From the NCBI GenBank assembly GCA_033558025.1, contig JAUCEF010000013.1, positions 799,001-863,000 of the forward strand: a stretch of 64,000 nucleotides of DNA. Reading direction: 5' to 3'. The DNA is from Phytophthora sp. 'mugwort'. Its lineage: Eukaryota; Oomycota; Peronosporomycetes; Peronosporales; Peronosporaceae. The position numbers and the translations under genes were made by a program. Below the pieces are notes generated by a model. The model made no database searches. It saw only the letters and a list, made by a program, of their open reading frames with translations, and had not been told where the DNA came from. Position 1 is the stretch's first letter. Every line of letters starts with the position of its first letter. Below are positions 33,862 through 42,480 of this stretch, in pieces.

Positions 33862-34040
33862 TATATCTAAAGGCTCTAGGGCGATGAACAACATAGGACC
33901 CGCTGTGTTGTTCAACAGAACTTCCTTGCGCGGTGTCGGCGCCAGAACCGTCGTACTGATTAGCTTATTGAAAGCATGAACCAGACGCCACTTCCATTTC
34001 GGCTTACGAACGCAGAAAGTGTGGAGGCTTGGACTCACTC
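33862..34040 (-). pseudogene. Gypsy reverse transcriptase, 5' part
   Basis: The minus-strand frame reads FCVRKPKWKWRLVHAFNKL, then TVLAPTPRKEVLLNN and LFIALEPLDI, the N-terminal palm of a gypsy reverse transcriptase. It stops at the LTR boundary and resumes at 32511. Upstream (34060-34130) the same strand reads pieces such as GGVVSESKPPH that fit the segment before the palm. Confidence 0.8.
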
Positions 34041-35234
34041 ACCACGCCTCCCTTTGCCTTCGAGTCAAAGAAGGCATATGCGACCTCGCATTCTCGCGCG
34101 GTACCCCAGACACTGCCTCGTGACATAATCCTTTGTGCCTGGCACGATATCGATTTCACGTCTGCTTCGCCGATCGGGTGGGAGTAAACTCATCAATCCC
34201 ACCGACTTTCAGTTAGGCCAGTAAGTCATCTAGCAAGACTTCCTCGAGGTCCAAAAGATATGACACATCGGGCAGCGGTTCCAGGTGGACACCGCTCGTC
34301 TTCACGCAACGTCTCGTCACGCCATCTAGGATGTGCTGGTTCTCGGGGAACACCCGTGTGACTTGATTGCTCTGCTCTGGCCTTGGGACGGCATTCTACC
34401 ATCCCTCGAGCAGGGCTTATTTGCTCGACCTGGCGTAGAAGTTTGTTGCCCACGCTCAGGGAAGCCTTATCGCCCCCAAGTCTCGGAGCCAGTCCGGCTC
34501 CATGCGGTACTCCGTTACCCGCATCGTTGTACCCACAGCGGAGGTAGCCTTCCCGGCAGACCGAGCCGTCGTTTACCCTCTTGTGGACCTAAGTTTTCCA
34601 CCTGGAATGTGGTCGTCGACAATTCCACAGACACGGACATCACCGTGGGCGGAGCGACTCTGGGCACAGAGGCGCGCCGACGCGGCAGTCTCGTGCTCCG
34701 GTTCACACAGGTCCTCATCCCTGTGGATGCGCGTATAAACGCGGGGCGGAAAGCCCTGTTCACTGACCTAGCCTTCGCCTGCCCACGCGTTCTGTTCGCA
34801 GTAACAAGGTCTCGCGAAAAACACCGTGCAGATTTCGTGGTTCGTGCGCATCGTGGTTAGAAGAGAACGAATCGCAAGAGCTTCCAGCCGAACCGACGCT
34901 CAAAATAGCTCAGCAGGTATTCGAATTCCTCGGAGAGAATATATAATTCTTATTATTTATGAAAGTGACTATTGTAAAAAGGAGGGATGAACCAAACGAC
35001 CAACGGAGGAGAACGTTTGCTAGCGCGTGTAGCCGTAGTAAACCCGCGCGGTATGCCCGCGAAGCAGGGTTGCACGGTATTTGCGGGGCGGGTCCCAGCG
35101 CCGATCTTTCCAGCGAGCCGAACTTAGAATATTTTCGTCGCAGGAGAGCCACGAATGGCTTTGCGGCGCAAAGCCTAAGACTGCAGCGTCATTGGTCGTC
35201 GTTAGGGCTAGGGTAAATAGAGATATGAGACATT
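34041..35234. other. Gypsy 5' debris and unassigned sequence
   Basis: 34226-34763 on the minus strand probably holds the broken protease/linker region of the gypsy element, but no active-site motif could be fixed. 34900-35230 has no coding signal. It contains AT-rich and GC-rich blocks of unknown origin. Confidence 0.35.
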
Positions 35235-35370
35235 CGTCACAAAATTTAAGTTTAAACTGAAAATTGTGACGCGGCGAGTCGGGCGCAGTAACACGTGCTA
35301 TTATTTATTCTGTACGAGTTAAATACTCGTATAGAATAAATAATAGCAGGGCTCGAAGAACCCTGCTATT
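35235..35370. repeat. Cluster of three hairpins, two mutually exclusive
   Basis: Hairpin A has arms about 35235-35242 and 35264-35271 (CGTCACAA / TTGTGACG). Hairpin B has 24-nt arms 35296-35319 and 35325-35348 with one mismatch and a 5-nt loop. Hairpin C has 10-nt arms 35342-35351 and 35361-35370. The right arm of B overlaps the left arm of C, so B and C cannot form together. This lies just left of the Tc1/mariner element at 35394 and may be the remains of a MITE. Confidence 0.75.
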
Positions 35371-35393
35371 AATCCACTTTTCAGTAGTCACGT

Positions 35394-36882
35394 CAACACC
35401 TTTGCCCGTCCATAGTAGGAAAGCCTCCAAGCAAAGTGGTATCCTCAGAATTTAATTTTAGAAGTAGTAGAAAACGGATAGAAAAATACAAGGTGCAAAG
35501 TGAGATATATTGCATTGAAATTGAACCGGCACAGACCCGCGCTGCCTACTTGCCGTACATTATGTCCTGCGTAACTTCTGCAGCGTTGACCGCGTCACGG
35601 GCATGAAGCTCCATTTTCGTCACCCACTGTGTGCGTGACGTACTTGATGCTGTTCCGAACAGTTCGCTCCAGGAAACGTATCGTGCGATCCTTCACGTCG
35701 GAGGGTTGCCCTCGTCGTCCAGCATGTTGGTGCGGTCGCACGGTATAGCGCGAGGAAATCTTTAGTGTGCGATTTCAGCCCGAAAAAAAAACCTCTATGG
35801 GGTTGCACATAAAGGAGGAGGGTGCCAGACGTAGGAGGATGATATCGTCGTGTGGTGCCACGCGTTCTTCCGTCTGCCGTTGTGCAGGCGCATTATCAAG
35901 AACGATGACGACCTTCCTTCCCGCGTAGTTCTCCTGGAAGACGTCGAGGACTTGACGACGTTGTAAAGGTCGTCGTAAAATCCGCGTTCTGTTCCATCCG
36001 TATACTGCCTCTCTCTAGGCGATAGGAGACGACTCCCCATCGCCGATTGAACAACGTATTAAACTTAAAGGCTTGCGCCTTTGGAAGGAGACAGTACGAC
36101 CTTCGCGCGTTGACCCATCTTGGCACGGCCTCTTCCCGCTTACAGTAAACGTTAAAGCTAGTCTCCTATCAACGTAAACAATAAAATTATCTTCTTGTTG
36201 GTGTTTCTCGGGATGTCTTGGAAACTCCTGTCGCTTGGTCTTGTTCACCAGGCTGTTACAGGTCGTCGGCACCACGCGCATCTGCTTTACGGTACAACGC
36301 ATACCCAACAAGTGGCGGGTAATCGTTGACGTCGAGATGTCGACGTTTTGGTCGAGTCACAGCATGCACCGCATGGACTCCATCGTGTAAGTGCAGTTGT
36401 CGTTGAGATACGACTCGAGCTGCTCTAAGATCGCCGGCGTAACGTTCACCACGCTGAATCGGGTCCCACCGCGTTGTTCCACACCGCCGCAACCAACGAT
36501 GCGATATGCCGTGGAGCGAGAAATTCCGTTGTTCGTGGCTACAGTGAGCCAGTCGGCTCGTTCTGCGCGCTGACTGCTCAGTACGCGGAACCTTCCAGCG
36601 GGCGAGTGCTTTGCGAGCGTATTTTATAATGGCATTTGCATCGGAGCCAGAGATTTTGTAAACGAGGTTGGACAGCCCATGTGCGGGCGGCAAGCGCAAA
36701 GAAGGTTGGCGGGAGCGTGCTGACGCCACCGTTTCCGGTCTTAAAATATTTTATACTACCCTGAATGCAAAAAATTTCACTTTGTACCTTGTTTTCTATC
36801 CGTTTCCTAATATGTTTAAAATAAATTTTGGCGATATCCACTTTGCTTGGAGGCTTTCCTACAATGGACGGCAAAGGTGTAC
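35394..36882 (-). mobile_element. Tc1/mariner-type transposon with ~110-bp TIRs
   Basis: Inverted repeats of about 110 bp bound the element. The left (35394-35510) and right (about 36770-36882) copies share CACCTTTGCC, TAGGAAAGCCTCCAAGCAAAG and AACGGATAGAAAA. The inside carries one broken minus-strand transposase. At about 1.49 kb it is a typical single-gene Tc1/mariner length. A clean TA duplication was not found at the ends. Confidence 0.85.
35620..36640 (-). pseudogene. Tc1/mariner DDE_3-type transposase, frameshifted
   Basis: From 36600 downward the minus strand reads a helix-turn-helix (NNGISRSTAYRIVGCGG), then LEQLESYLNDNCTYTMESMRCML, a TGA stop, ITRHLLGMRCTVKQMR, and then the catalytic half in shifting frames. 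These pieces are EEAVPRWVNARRSYCLLPK near 36090-36140, a DNAPAH-like region near 35880-35900, and LRLAPSSFMCNPIEVFFSGLKSHTK near 35770-35850. The NPIE block is the last catalytic motif of IS630/Tc1-type DDE_3 enzymes. At least one stop and several frameshifts inactivate it. Confidence 0.8.
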
Positions 36883-37549
36883 ACTTTTTTGCGATACCGT
36901 ATGAATGGATATACTTATTTTCTCGCTCAAAAATATGCCTGGATTTACCTAACGTCCATGTGCGGAGCACATGGCGTGTATTTTTAGAAAATACTGATCA
37001 ACAAACGTTGCCCCTATCCCCTAAGAGCCTGACTACTATACCAAAATATTGCAGTGCACAAGTCTAGGTCACCTAACCTGATAACCTTGAGGGTGAATGA
37101 GCGAATGTCGAGCCCTTGCTGTTGGTCCCGTTCTGAAGCGCTGCGCGTGCGTGCCTTTGGCAGACACTCCGACAACTTGTTGCTTTTGAACATGTAGCTA
37201 GTTTCGCAGCAAGATGTCCGGAATTCCTAAGCCAGATTAGCAACGCCGGTGTCGCATTCCGATCCGGTGGTTGTACCGTAGAACTTGAACGTGACTCACC
37301 ACGGAGTGTGGTGCTTCTTTGGGTTCTTCGTGAAGAGTCGGACACTCGCTCAATAGTAGTTTTTTGGTAGGAGAATATCGTGTTTGACCCAGTCTTGCGT
37401 GCATGCGCACCAATGTCCCGCTGTCCGCGTTTAGTACAAGTATTGACGTTTGAGTTGATAAAAGTGATAACATATTCGTTTTTGGAGGAGTAACTAGTGT
37501 ACGTACCTACCATACAATGGAAAAAGGAAGAATATGCACACGTGCACAT
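36883..37549. other. No gene seen
   Basis: AT-rich flank between the Tc1/mariner element and the promoter of LEA-like member 3. The minus-strand frame 37073-37591 is open but has no recognisable domain and overlaps the promoter region. Confidence 0.4.
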
Positions 37550-37864
37550 GTGCAACGTCCTCCCAAACGAGCTCGTAGTTCGCGACCACAATTATGCATT
37601 GAACAGCATGTGGAAGCCCAACGCAGAGCTAGCGGCAGTACCCCCTCCCCTAACGGCCACCTTATACCTCACCGCTGGAAGATTTCTCGTGACACATTCA
37701 CCGCAGCCATTAAAAATACTAGATGGCTGCCTGTTCGTGGCGCCCTTCAAGCAGGCGAGCCAGTGCCATTACGATCGCACCGCCATCTTACCGAGGCTCT
37801 CAACTTCACTTCATATTAACATTTGAGCTCAAGCGCACAAGTCAAACAACACCCATCCACTACT
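37550..37864 (+). promoter_or_regulatory. Duplicated promoter of LEA-like member 3
   Basis: 5' flank that matches the minus-strand flank of member 2 (23513-23830) over about 300 bp, including CACCGCAGCCATTAAAA, CGTGGCGCCCTTCAAGCAGG and ACATTTGAGCTCAAGCGCACAAG. Shared regulation of the two genes is likely. Confidence 0.65.
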
Positions 37865-38599
37865 ATGGCCATCTCCGACAAAACATCCAACAACACTAGT
37901 GAGCAGGAAGTCTCCAAGCTGCAGGAGATGATGGAGAACGGTGCCAATGAAGCCTCGTCTTATCTCGATTCACTCAAGTCCAAGTTCACCGATTACGACA
38001 ACACGCACAAGTCGTCCAAGGGAACGGCCACATCCTACTTCCAGACTGCAATGGACCGGGCCAGAGCGTCTGTGGAAGAGTTTAAAAAGTCGGGAGAAGA
38101 CATCCGCAAAGACGGCAACAACGCGTCAGATGACGTTGTCAATATCGCCAAGCGATCCATGAATCAGACGGGCTCAGCACTCGACGACCTGAGCAAGTCG
38201 GCTCAGTCGTACGACCGGGATCTGCGTGACTCCATCAACTCGAGTGTGAACAACACCAAGAACAGCAGCTCCACGTCCTGGCAGGACTCGATCTCATCGA
38301 TGGTTAGCTCCACTCGAGACGCGACTTTCCACGGCTTCGAGTCGCTGCAGAACCAGTTCGCAGCTACCCAGAAGGCGATGGCGGAGCAGGCTTCATCCGC
38401 ATCCAACACGATTTCCAACAAGGCGTCCGCAGCTACGGACAAGTTTAAGTCGGCGGACGCAACTTCGAAGAGCAGCGACCTAGACGACGGCCCCACGTTG
38501 ATGGAACGTGCGACGGGAGCAGTGTCGTCCGGATTGGGCTATGTCACAAGCGCATTCCAAGACCCCGAATCGAGTGACAAGAAGTCAGCCACTAAGTAG
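37865..38599 (+). CDS. LEA-like helical protein (family member 3, intronless)
   Basis: A single exon of 244 residues starting MAISDKTSNNTSEQEV. It is near-identical in layout to member 2 (254 residues) but on the opposite strand, with a deletion around residues 85-90 and a few other small gaps. Predicted to be mostly amphipathic helix, rich in Ser, Ala, Lys and Asp, with no signal peptide. The paired upstream homology shows a duplication that took the promoter along. The two copies flank the transposon island at 24-37.5 kb. As for the other members, stress or lipid-droplet association is only a suggestion. Confidence 0.85.
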   Translation: MAISDKTSNNTSEQEVSKLQEMMENGANEASSYLDSLKSKFTDYDNTHKSSKGTATSYFQTAMDRARASVEEFKKSGEDIRKDGNNASDDVVNIAKRSMNQTGSALDDLSKSAQSYDRDLRDSINSSVNNTKNSSSTSWQDSISSMVSSTRDATFHGFESLQNQFAATQKAMAEQASSASNTISNKASAATDKFKSADATSKSSDLDDGPTLMERATGAVSSGLGYVTSAFQDPESSDKKSATK

Positions 38600-39098
38600 G
38601 CGTAAGAAAGAAGAGAGAGACAAAAGACGCCGTCTACCTAACCATGAGGCCTTTCATTTCATTCTACCAAAATTTACAAATTCTCAGCTACCACTTGCGT
38701 GTTAAGGAATCGGTTGATTGTAAAGCTCAGAGACTGCAAAGGACGCGACGTACGAAGTGTCCTCGAAATAAACAAAACATAAAAGAGGTTAATTAAGCTT
38801 CAATTAAATGTGCGGGGCGGCTCAACTTCATTTTTGGGTAAGATGGGTTTTCTTCTCCGTCCTGTTACCAGCTAAATCGGTGCTGGGATGATGCTACTTG
38901 GTGTATGCCTCGCTCCACTTTGACTCAGTCCTAGAGGAAGGAACGACATCAGCTCTATTGTACGAAAATAAACTGCGTTCAAAAGTGCCCTCCTGCGCCA
39001 CTCCTGCTTCTCCGTCTGCCTGCGTCAGTCAGTTGCACCTCGCTCCCCCTTTTGTTCCATCGTCACCACTCAGTTGCACACTTCGTAGGTGCTTGATC
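38600..39098. other. Intergenic, 3' UTR of member 3 and promoter of RGS gene
   Basis: No coding signal. The stretch 38780-38830 is AT-rich. The last 100 bp are pyrimidine-rich (CTCCGTCTGCC, CTCGCTCCCCCTTTTG), as is usual before oomycete start codons. Confidence 0.4.
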
Positions 39099-40253
39099 AT
39101 GGCGAAGAAGGGCGGCAATGAGATCGAAACACTCGTAAAGGTACTGGAGAAGGGCACGAAGGACAAACGCGACATTGTCATCGACGACATCATCTCGAAC
39201 CCCATTTCCTGTGGCTATCTGCTCGATTTTTGTCAAAAACAAGTACGTACAATCTTTTACGAAACTTGCTACGTTTTATGGGCATTGACGTCTTGCTCTT
39301 ATTGTAGTATTGTGCCGAGAATCTCAATTTCTTCATGGCCGTCGACAAATTTAAGGATGAATGTGGATTACTCGACTTCCGCGACCCCGAGTCGGTGCAG
39401 TCATGCAAGGAGATGGCTGATCAGATTTGGGCCGACTACCTCTCGTTAAACTCGCCCAACGAGGTGAGTCTACCCTCGGACGATCGCGAGCAGACCAAGG
39501 AACGTATGAAGCGACCAGGTGAATTCCGAGGTAAACTCTTCGACGTCGCTATGCAGGACGCCATTAAGACGCTGCAGAAGGACACGCTCATGCGCTTCCT
39601 CAAGGCGCAGCAGTACACTGAGATGGCTACCAAAGTCTCGGCTGTCCACGAGATGATCGTCAAGAAGGTCTTCGATTCCGACAATTCGTACCAGATCGAC
39701 ATGCCGACAATCACGACCCTCTGTGATGAGAAGATTGCAAAAGGAAACTTCTCTCTTGATGATATTCTTGGTGACAAGATTCTCTTCCGTGAAATGCTTG
39801 ACTATCTCGAGAAGAGTACGTTCTTTTTATCTTCATTTGTCATTCCTAAAGAGAAAAAATGATTCTAATCTGAAGTTTCGATCAGAATTCAAGGCCGAAA
39901 ACCTCAAGTGTGCTCGTCAGATCCGGCGGTTCGAAGAGATGGCGCTACAGATGAAGGCTGACGACCTCAAGGACTTTGCCTGGAACCTGTACCTTTATTT
40001 CATCGCTCCAGGCTCACCATACGAGGTGTCGTGTACAAACCTGGACCGAAAGTCCGTCCAGTTGCGTCTTGGTTGCCCTAGTAAGTCAATGTTTGAGCCC
40101 ATCAAAGAGAACACGATGCTCGTACTCAAGCAGGACCACAAGGCATTTCTACAGCAGTTGCAACCTAAGACGCTCAAGGAGCGACTTAAGGCGGAGAAGG
40201 CCGGCAACACGCCGCAGAAAGCAGGTTTCCTCTCCAAGTTTAAAGTATTCTAA
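39099..40253 (+). CDS. Protein with two tandem RGS domains
   Basis: Three exons (39099-39242, 39308-39815, 39886-40253; introns 65 and 70 bp) encode about 339 residues. The first RGS domain (about 25-180) shows GYLLDFCQKQYCAENLNFF, with the first splice inside it, and FDVAMQDAIKTLQKDTLMRFL. The second (about 205-325) shows FREMLDYLEKKFKAENLKC, FIAPGSPYEVS and KQDHKAFLQQL. RGS domains bind activated G-alpha and speed GTP hydrolysis, ending receptor signalling. No other domain, membrane span or lipid motif is visible. Two RGS domains in one soluble protein are unusual outside oomycetes and a few other protists. Whether both bind G-alpha is unknown. Confidence 0.85.
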
Positions 40254-40450
40254 GACAGAGAAAAGTAGATGGCCACCAAGCGCCACGAAAGAATGATATA
40301 CACAAGCCTAAACCGTTCTATTTGCCCTCTCTTGCATCCTCAGTCTTTTTTTTGCTTCTCTTAATGGGAGAAGTTTCCTTCTTAAGGCGTCTAAAATACA
40401 GTCTCCATCGACCAACAACTCCCTCCTTGGTCTCTCTTTCTTCATCCTCT

Positions 40451-41011
40451 TCAGTGCCTCTGGGCGGCCGCGTCCAGCAGTTTCTGCTCGTCGATAGCCA
40501 CCACTGCCATCTCCATCTCCACGTCCTCCATCAGGGCGTTCACATGCGAGTCGTCTACAGTCATGCTGCTCTCCTCCTCCGCATTATATAATGTATTCTG
40601 CACAGCCTCATCCTGCTCTTCTTCCTCTTCATATTCCTCCTCCTCTTCTTCTTCTGCCTCGTCATCGACGTCCTCGTCCAGCTCCGCGACAGTGCGCACC
40701 ACGGGTCCGTGGTTCAGCGCCTCCTGCGTCACGTCCACAGCAGCCACGATGTCGTCGTCCTCGTCATCGTACACGAAGCGCGTGTGCTTTCCCTGGAAGA
40801 CTGGCAGCCCCTTGGCCACATTCTCCTCGTCCTGGAAGAACGCAGAGCGCGCGCCGAGCTCCGGCTGCGCGCGCACGGCGGCGTTCAGGCGCTCCACCTC
40901 CTGCGTCGTGAACTCCACGGCCTGACGCTCGTACTCGGCGCCCGAGATGAGCTGCGCGTATTGCGTCGACCCCGCAGCGAAAGCATCATCCATGGCTTGA
41001 TCTGCGTCCAT
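40451..41011 (-). CDS. Hypothetical acidic protein
   Basis: 186 residues from ATG 41011 (the open frame extends only through a GTG). The N-terminal half (AFAAGSTQYAQLISGAEYERQAVEFTTQEV, cut here for length: key parts QYAQLISGAEYER and GLPVFQGKHTRFVYDDED) looks conserved in style. The C-terminal half contains a long Glu run near residues 118-135 and a Met/Glu-rich tail. No known domain. It is divergent from the acidic gene at 41237, 225 bp apart, so a shared promoter is likely. It may be a nuclear or chaperone-like acidic protein. Confidence 0.6.
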   Translation of the reverse strand: MDADQAMDDAFAAGSTQYAQLISGAEYERQAVEFTTQEVERLNAAVRAQPELGARSAFFQDEENVAKGLPVFQGKHTRFVYDDEDDDIVAAVDVTQEALNHGPVVRTVAELDEDVDDEAEEEEEEEYEEEEEQDEAVQNTLYNAEEESSMTVDDSHVNALMEDVEMEMAVVAIDEQKLLDAAAQRH

Positions 41012-41236
41012 CGTAGTCACTTGGCCTTAAGATGCTCCAAACGGTTGTGAACGCATAACGGAGCTCTTCGTGATCGTAGACGACTGGTGATGCCTGTCTT
41101 TCTGCTAAGTCCGCGTACCCTGTGTACGTGTACCACACCGTATCGTAAGAAACCGACACTTGCTTCCAGTAAAGTCCGCAGTATCTGCTCCAGTCGCTGC
41201 AAGTACGTCAGTATATCAATTGGCAGAGCGGAGATC

Positions 41237-42226
41237 ATGTCGACCGGCGCGTACGACCGCCGCGGCAGCAGCATTGCGGCGGATGTGGACGCTGCTATTG
41301 AGCGTGTGGTGGAGCACTTTGAGGGCAGCGACCTGGCCTTGCGTCTGGACGTGCTGCGCGCGCTGAGTGCCCAAGCGCGACTGGCATTCGAGACCACACG
41401 CGTGCGCGAGCATCTGGCCAAACACCCCGTGTCCATGGACCTGATCCAAGGCGTCACGAGCCAGTCGCCCGTATACAAGACGCTGTCTGAGAAATTGACG
41501 GTGGACAGCTACAGCTGCGACTACGATGCTCAGCGCAACGTGGTCATGACTATGGACGTGCGCTGGACGCTTGAGCACAAGAGCAACAAGAAGGTGACCA
41601 AGAAGCGCAAGACAATGGTCGCAAAGGATGAAGCCAAGGGCCCGATGATCACTAAATACAGGTTTGAGAGAGTGAAGCATGAGAAGGAAGAGAAAGTGGA
41701 AGAGCAGGAGACGATAATCAAGTTCACGGCCGTTGTAGCGTTCGGAGACGACGACGCAACGCCCAGAGAGCTGGTGGACTTTGAAATGGCCTGTGAGCAT
41801 GCGTACCCGAAGAGTTACTACGAGGACCAGCAGCAGTTGCCATCGGATGACGAAGAGGAGGAAGGAGACGAGAAGGAGAAGAAGAAAAAGAAACAACAAG
41901 ATAAGAAGGAAGAGGAGCAGGAAGAAGAGGAGATCAACGAGGAAGGAGGAGATGAAGAGACTTTCGGCGAAGAACTTCGTGGGTTCCGTTTTAACAACAA
42001 AGTGTTGGCCGATGTGGGCGAGTGGATGGGAGCTGACGAGGAGGAACTCGATCCTGTGGACGTCATTGGCTTCTTGATGGCGCTGCCTGTGCATGAGGAC
42101 GAGTGGCTCGTGGACGAACGTGTGTGTGAGATTCTCTTCCAGGGAGGAATGGGAGCCGACAGTAGTGAGGAAGGCAGCGACAATGAAGAGGAAGGCGACG
42201 AGTCGCAGGAAGACAAAGTGGACTGA
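41237..42226 (+). CDS. Hypothetical Lys/Glu-rich protein
   Basis: 329 residues from ATG 41237 (STGAYDRRGSS). The open frame extends upstream, but the upstream part is pyrimidine-rich and has no conserved look. The first ~190 residues could fold (ALRLDVLRALSAQARLAFE, KLTVDSYSCDYDAQRNVV, DVRWTLEHKSNKKVTKK). Then comes a long charged stretch (Lys/Glu runs, about residues 205-240), and then a compact segment (FRFNNKVLADVGEWMG, FLMALPVHEDEWLVDERV) before an acidic tail. I do not recognise the family. It is divergent from the acidic protein at 40451-41011. Confidence 0.7.
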   Translation: MSTGAYDRRGSSIAADVDAAIERVVEHFEGSDLALRLDVLRALSAQARLAFETTRVREHLAKHPVSMDLIQGVTSQSPVYKTLSEKLTVDSYSCDYDAQRNVVMTMDVRWTLEHKSNKKVTKKRKTMVAKDEAKGPMITKYRFERVKHEKEEKVEEQETIIKFTAVVAFGDDDATPRELVDFEMACEHAYPKSYYEDQQQLPSDDEEEEGDEKEKKKKKQQDKKEEEQEEEEINEEGGDEETFGEELRGFRFNNKVLADVGEWMGADEEELDPVDVIGFLMALPVHEDEWLVDERVCEILFQGGMGADSSEEGSDNEEEGDESQEDKVD

Positions 42227-42480
42227 GCACCCACTACGACGTAAATATATCTGTAGAGCCTACTGAGACCAGATTGTCAAGATTGACATGCGAGTATGGG
42301 AGTACCCGGAAGTTGTCGGACCTTGATGCTATTTTCAAGCGATGAAGGGATCTCATGCCAGTAGTTTCGCTTACTATCACCCTCTTGTCTGCATGTGTTG
42401 TGGTCACCATAGTCTGTTCGATCGACTGCTGCGTGTCAAAGTGTAACTTGTTGATCTGTGGCAGGTCCCAAGAGCGGGAC

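Larger units (their letters stand above)
27885..34860 (-). mobile_element. Degenerate Ty3/gypsy chromovirus, split by an inserted LTR
   Basis: Minus-strand order from right to left: possible gag/protease debris (34200-34860), reverse transcriptase part 1 (33862-34040), an inserted LTR (32512-33861), reverse transcriptase part 2 (32266-32511), RNase H (31470-32265), integrase zinc finger, core and C-terminus (30353-31463), chromodomain (about 29600-29760), polypurine tract and 3' LTR (27885-28130). RT-RH-INT-chromodomain is the Ty3/gypsy chromovirus layout. All domains are frameshifted. The right-hand (5') LTR was not identified, so that boundary is a guess. Confidence 0.75.

Noticed and set aside
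40451..41020. GTG start for the acidic protein
   Set aside because: ATG at 41011 is three codons downstream and is the normal eukaryotic start.
41216..42094. 292-codon minus-strand frame rich in Leu/Val/Phe
   Set aside because: Antisense of the Lys/Glu-rich gene at 41237-42226. Acidic/Lys codons read backwards as Leu/Phe, and there is no domain.
42355..42480. Earlier start giving the FN3/EF protein a hydrophobic N-terminus
   Set aside because: The extra 42 residues look like translated 5' UTR. The Met at 42481 follows a GGGACATGGCGG context and begins the charged region. Not excluded, since a signal anchor would change the topology.
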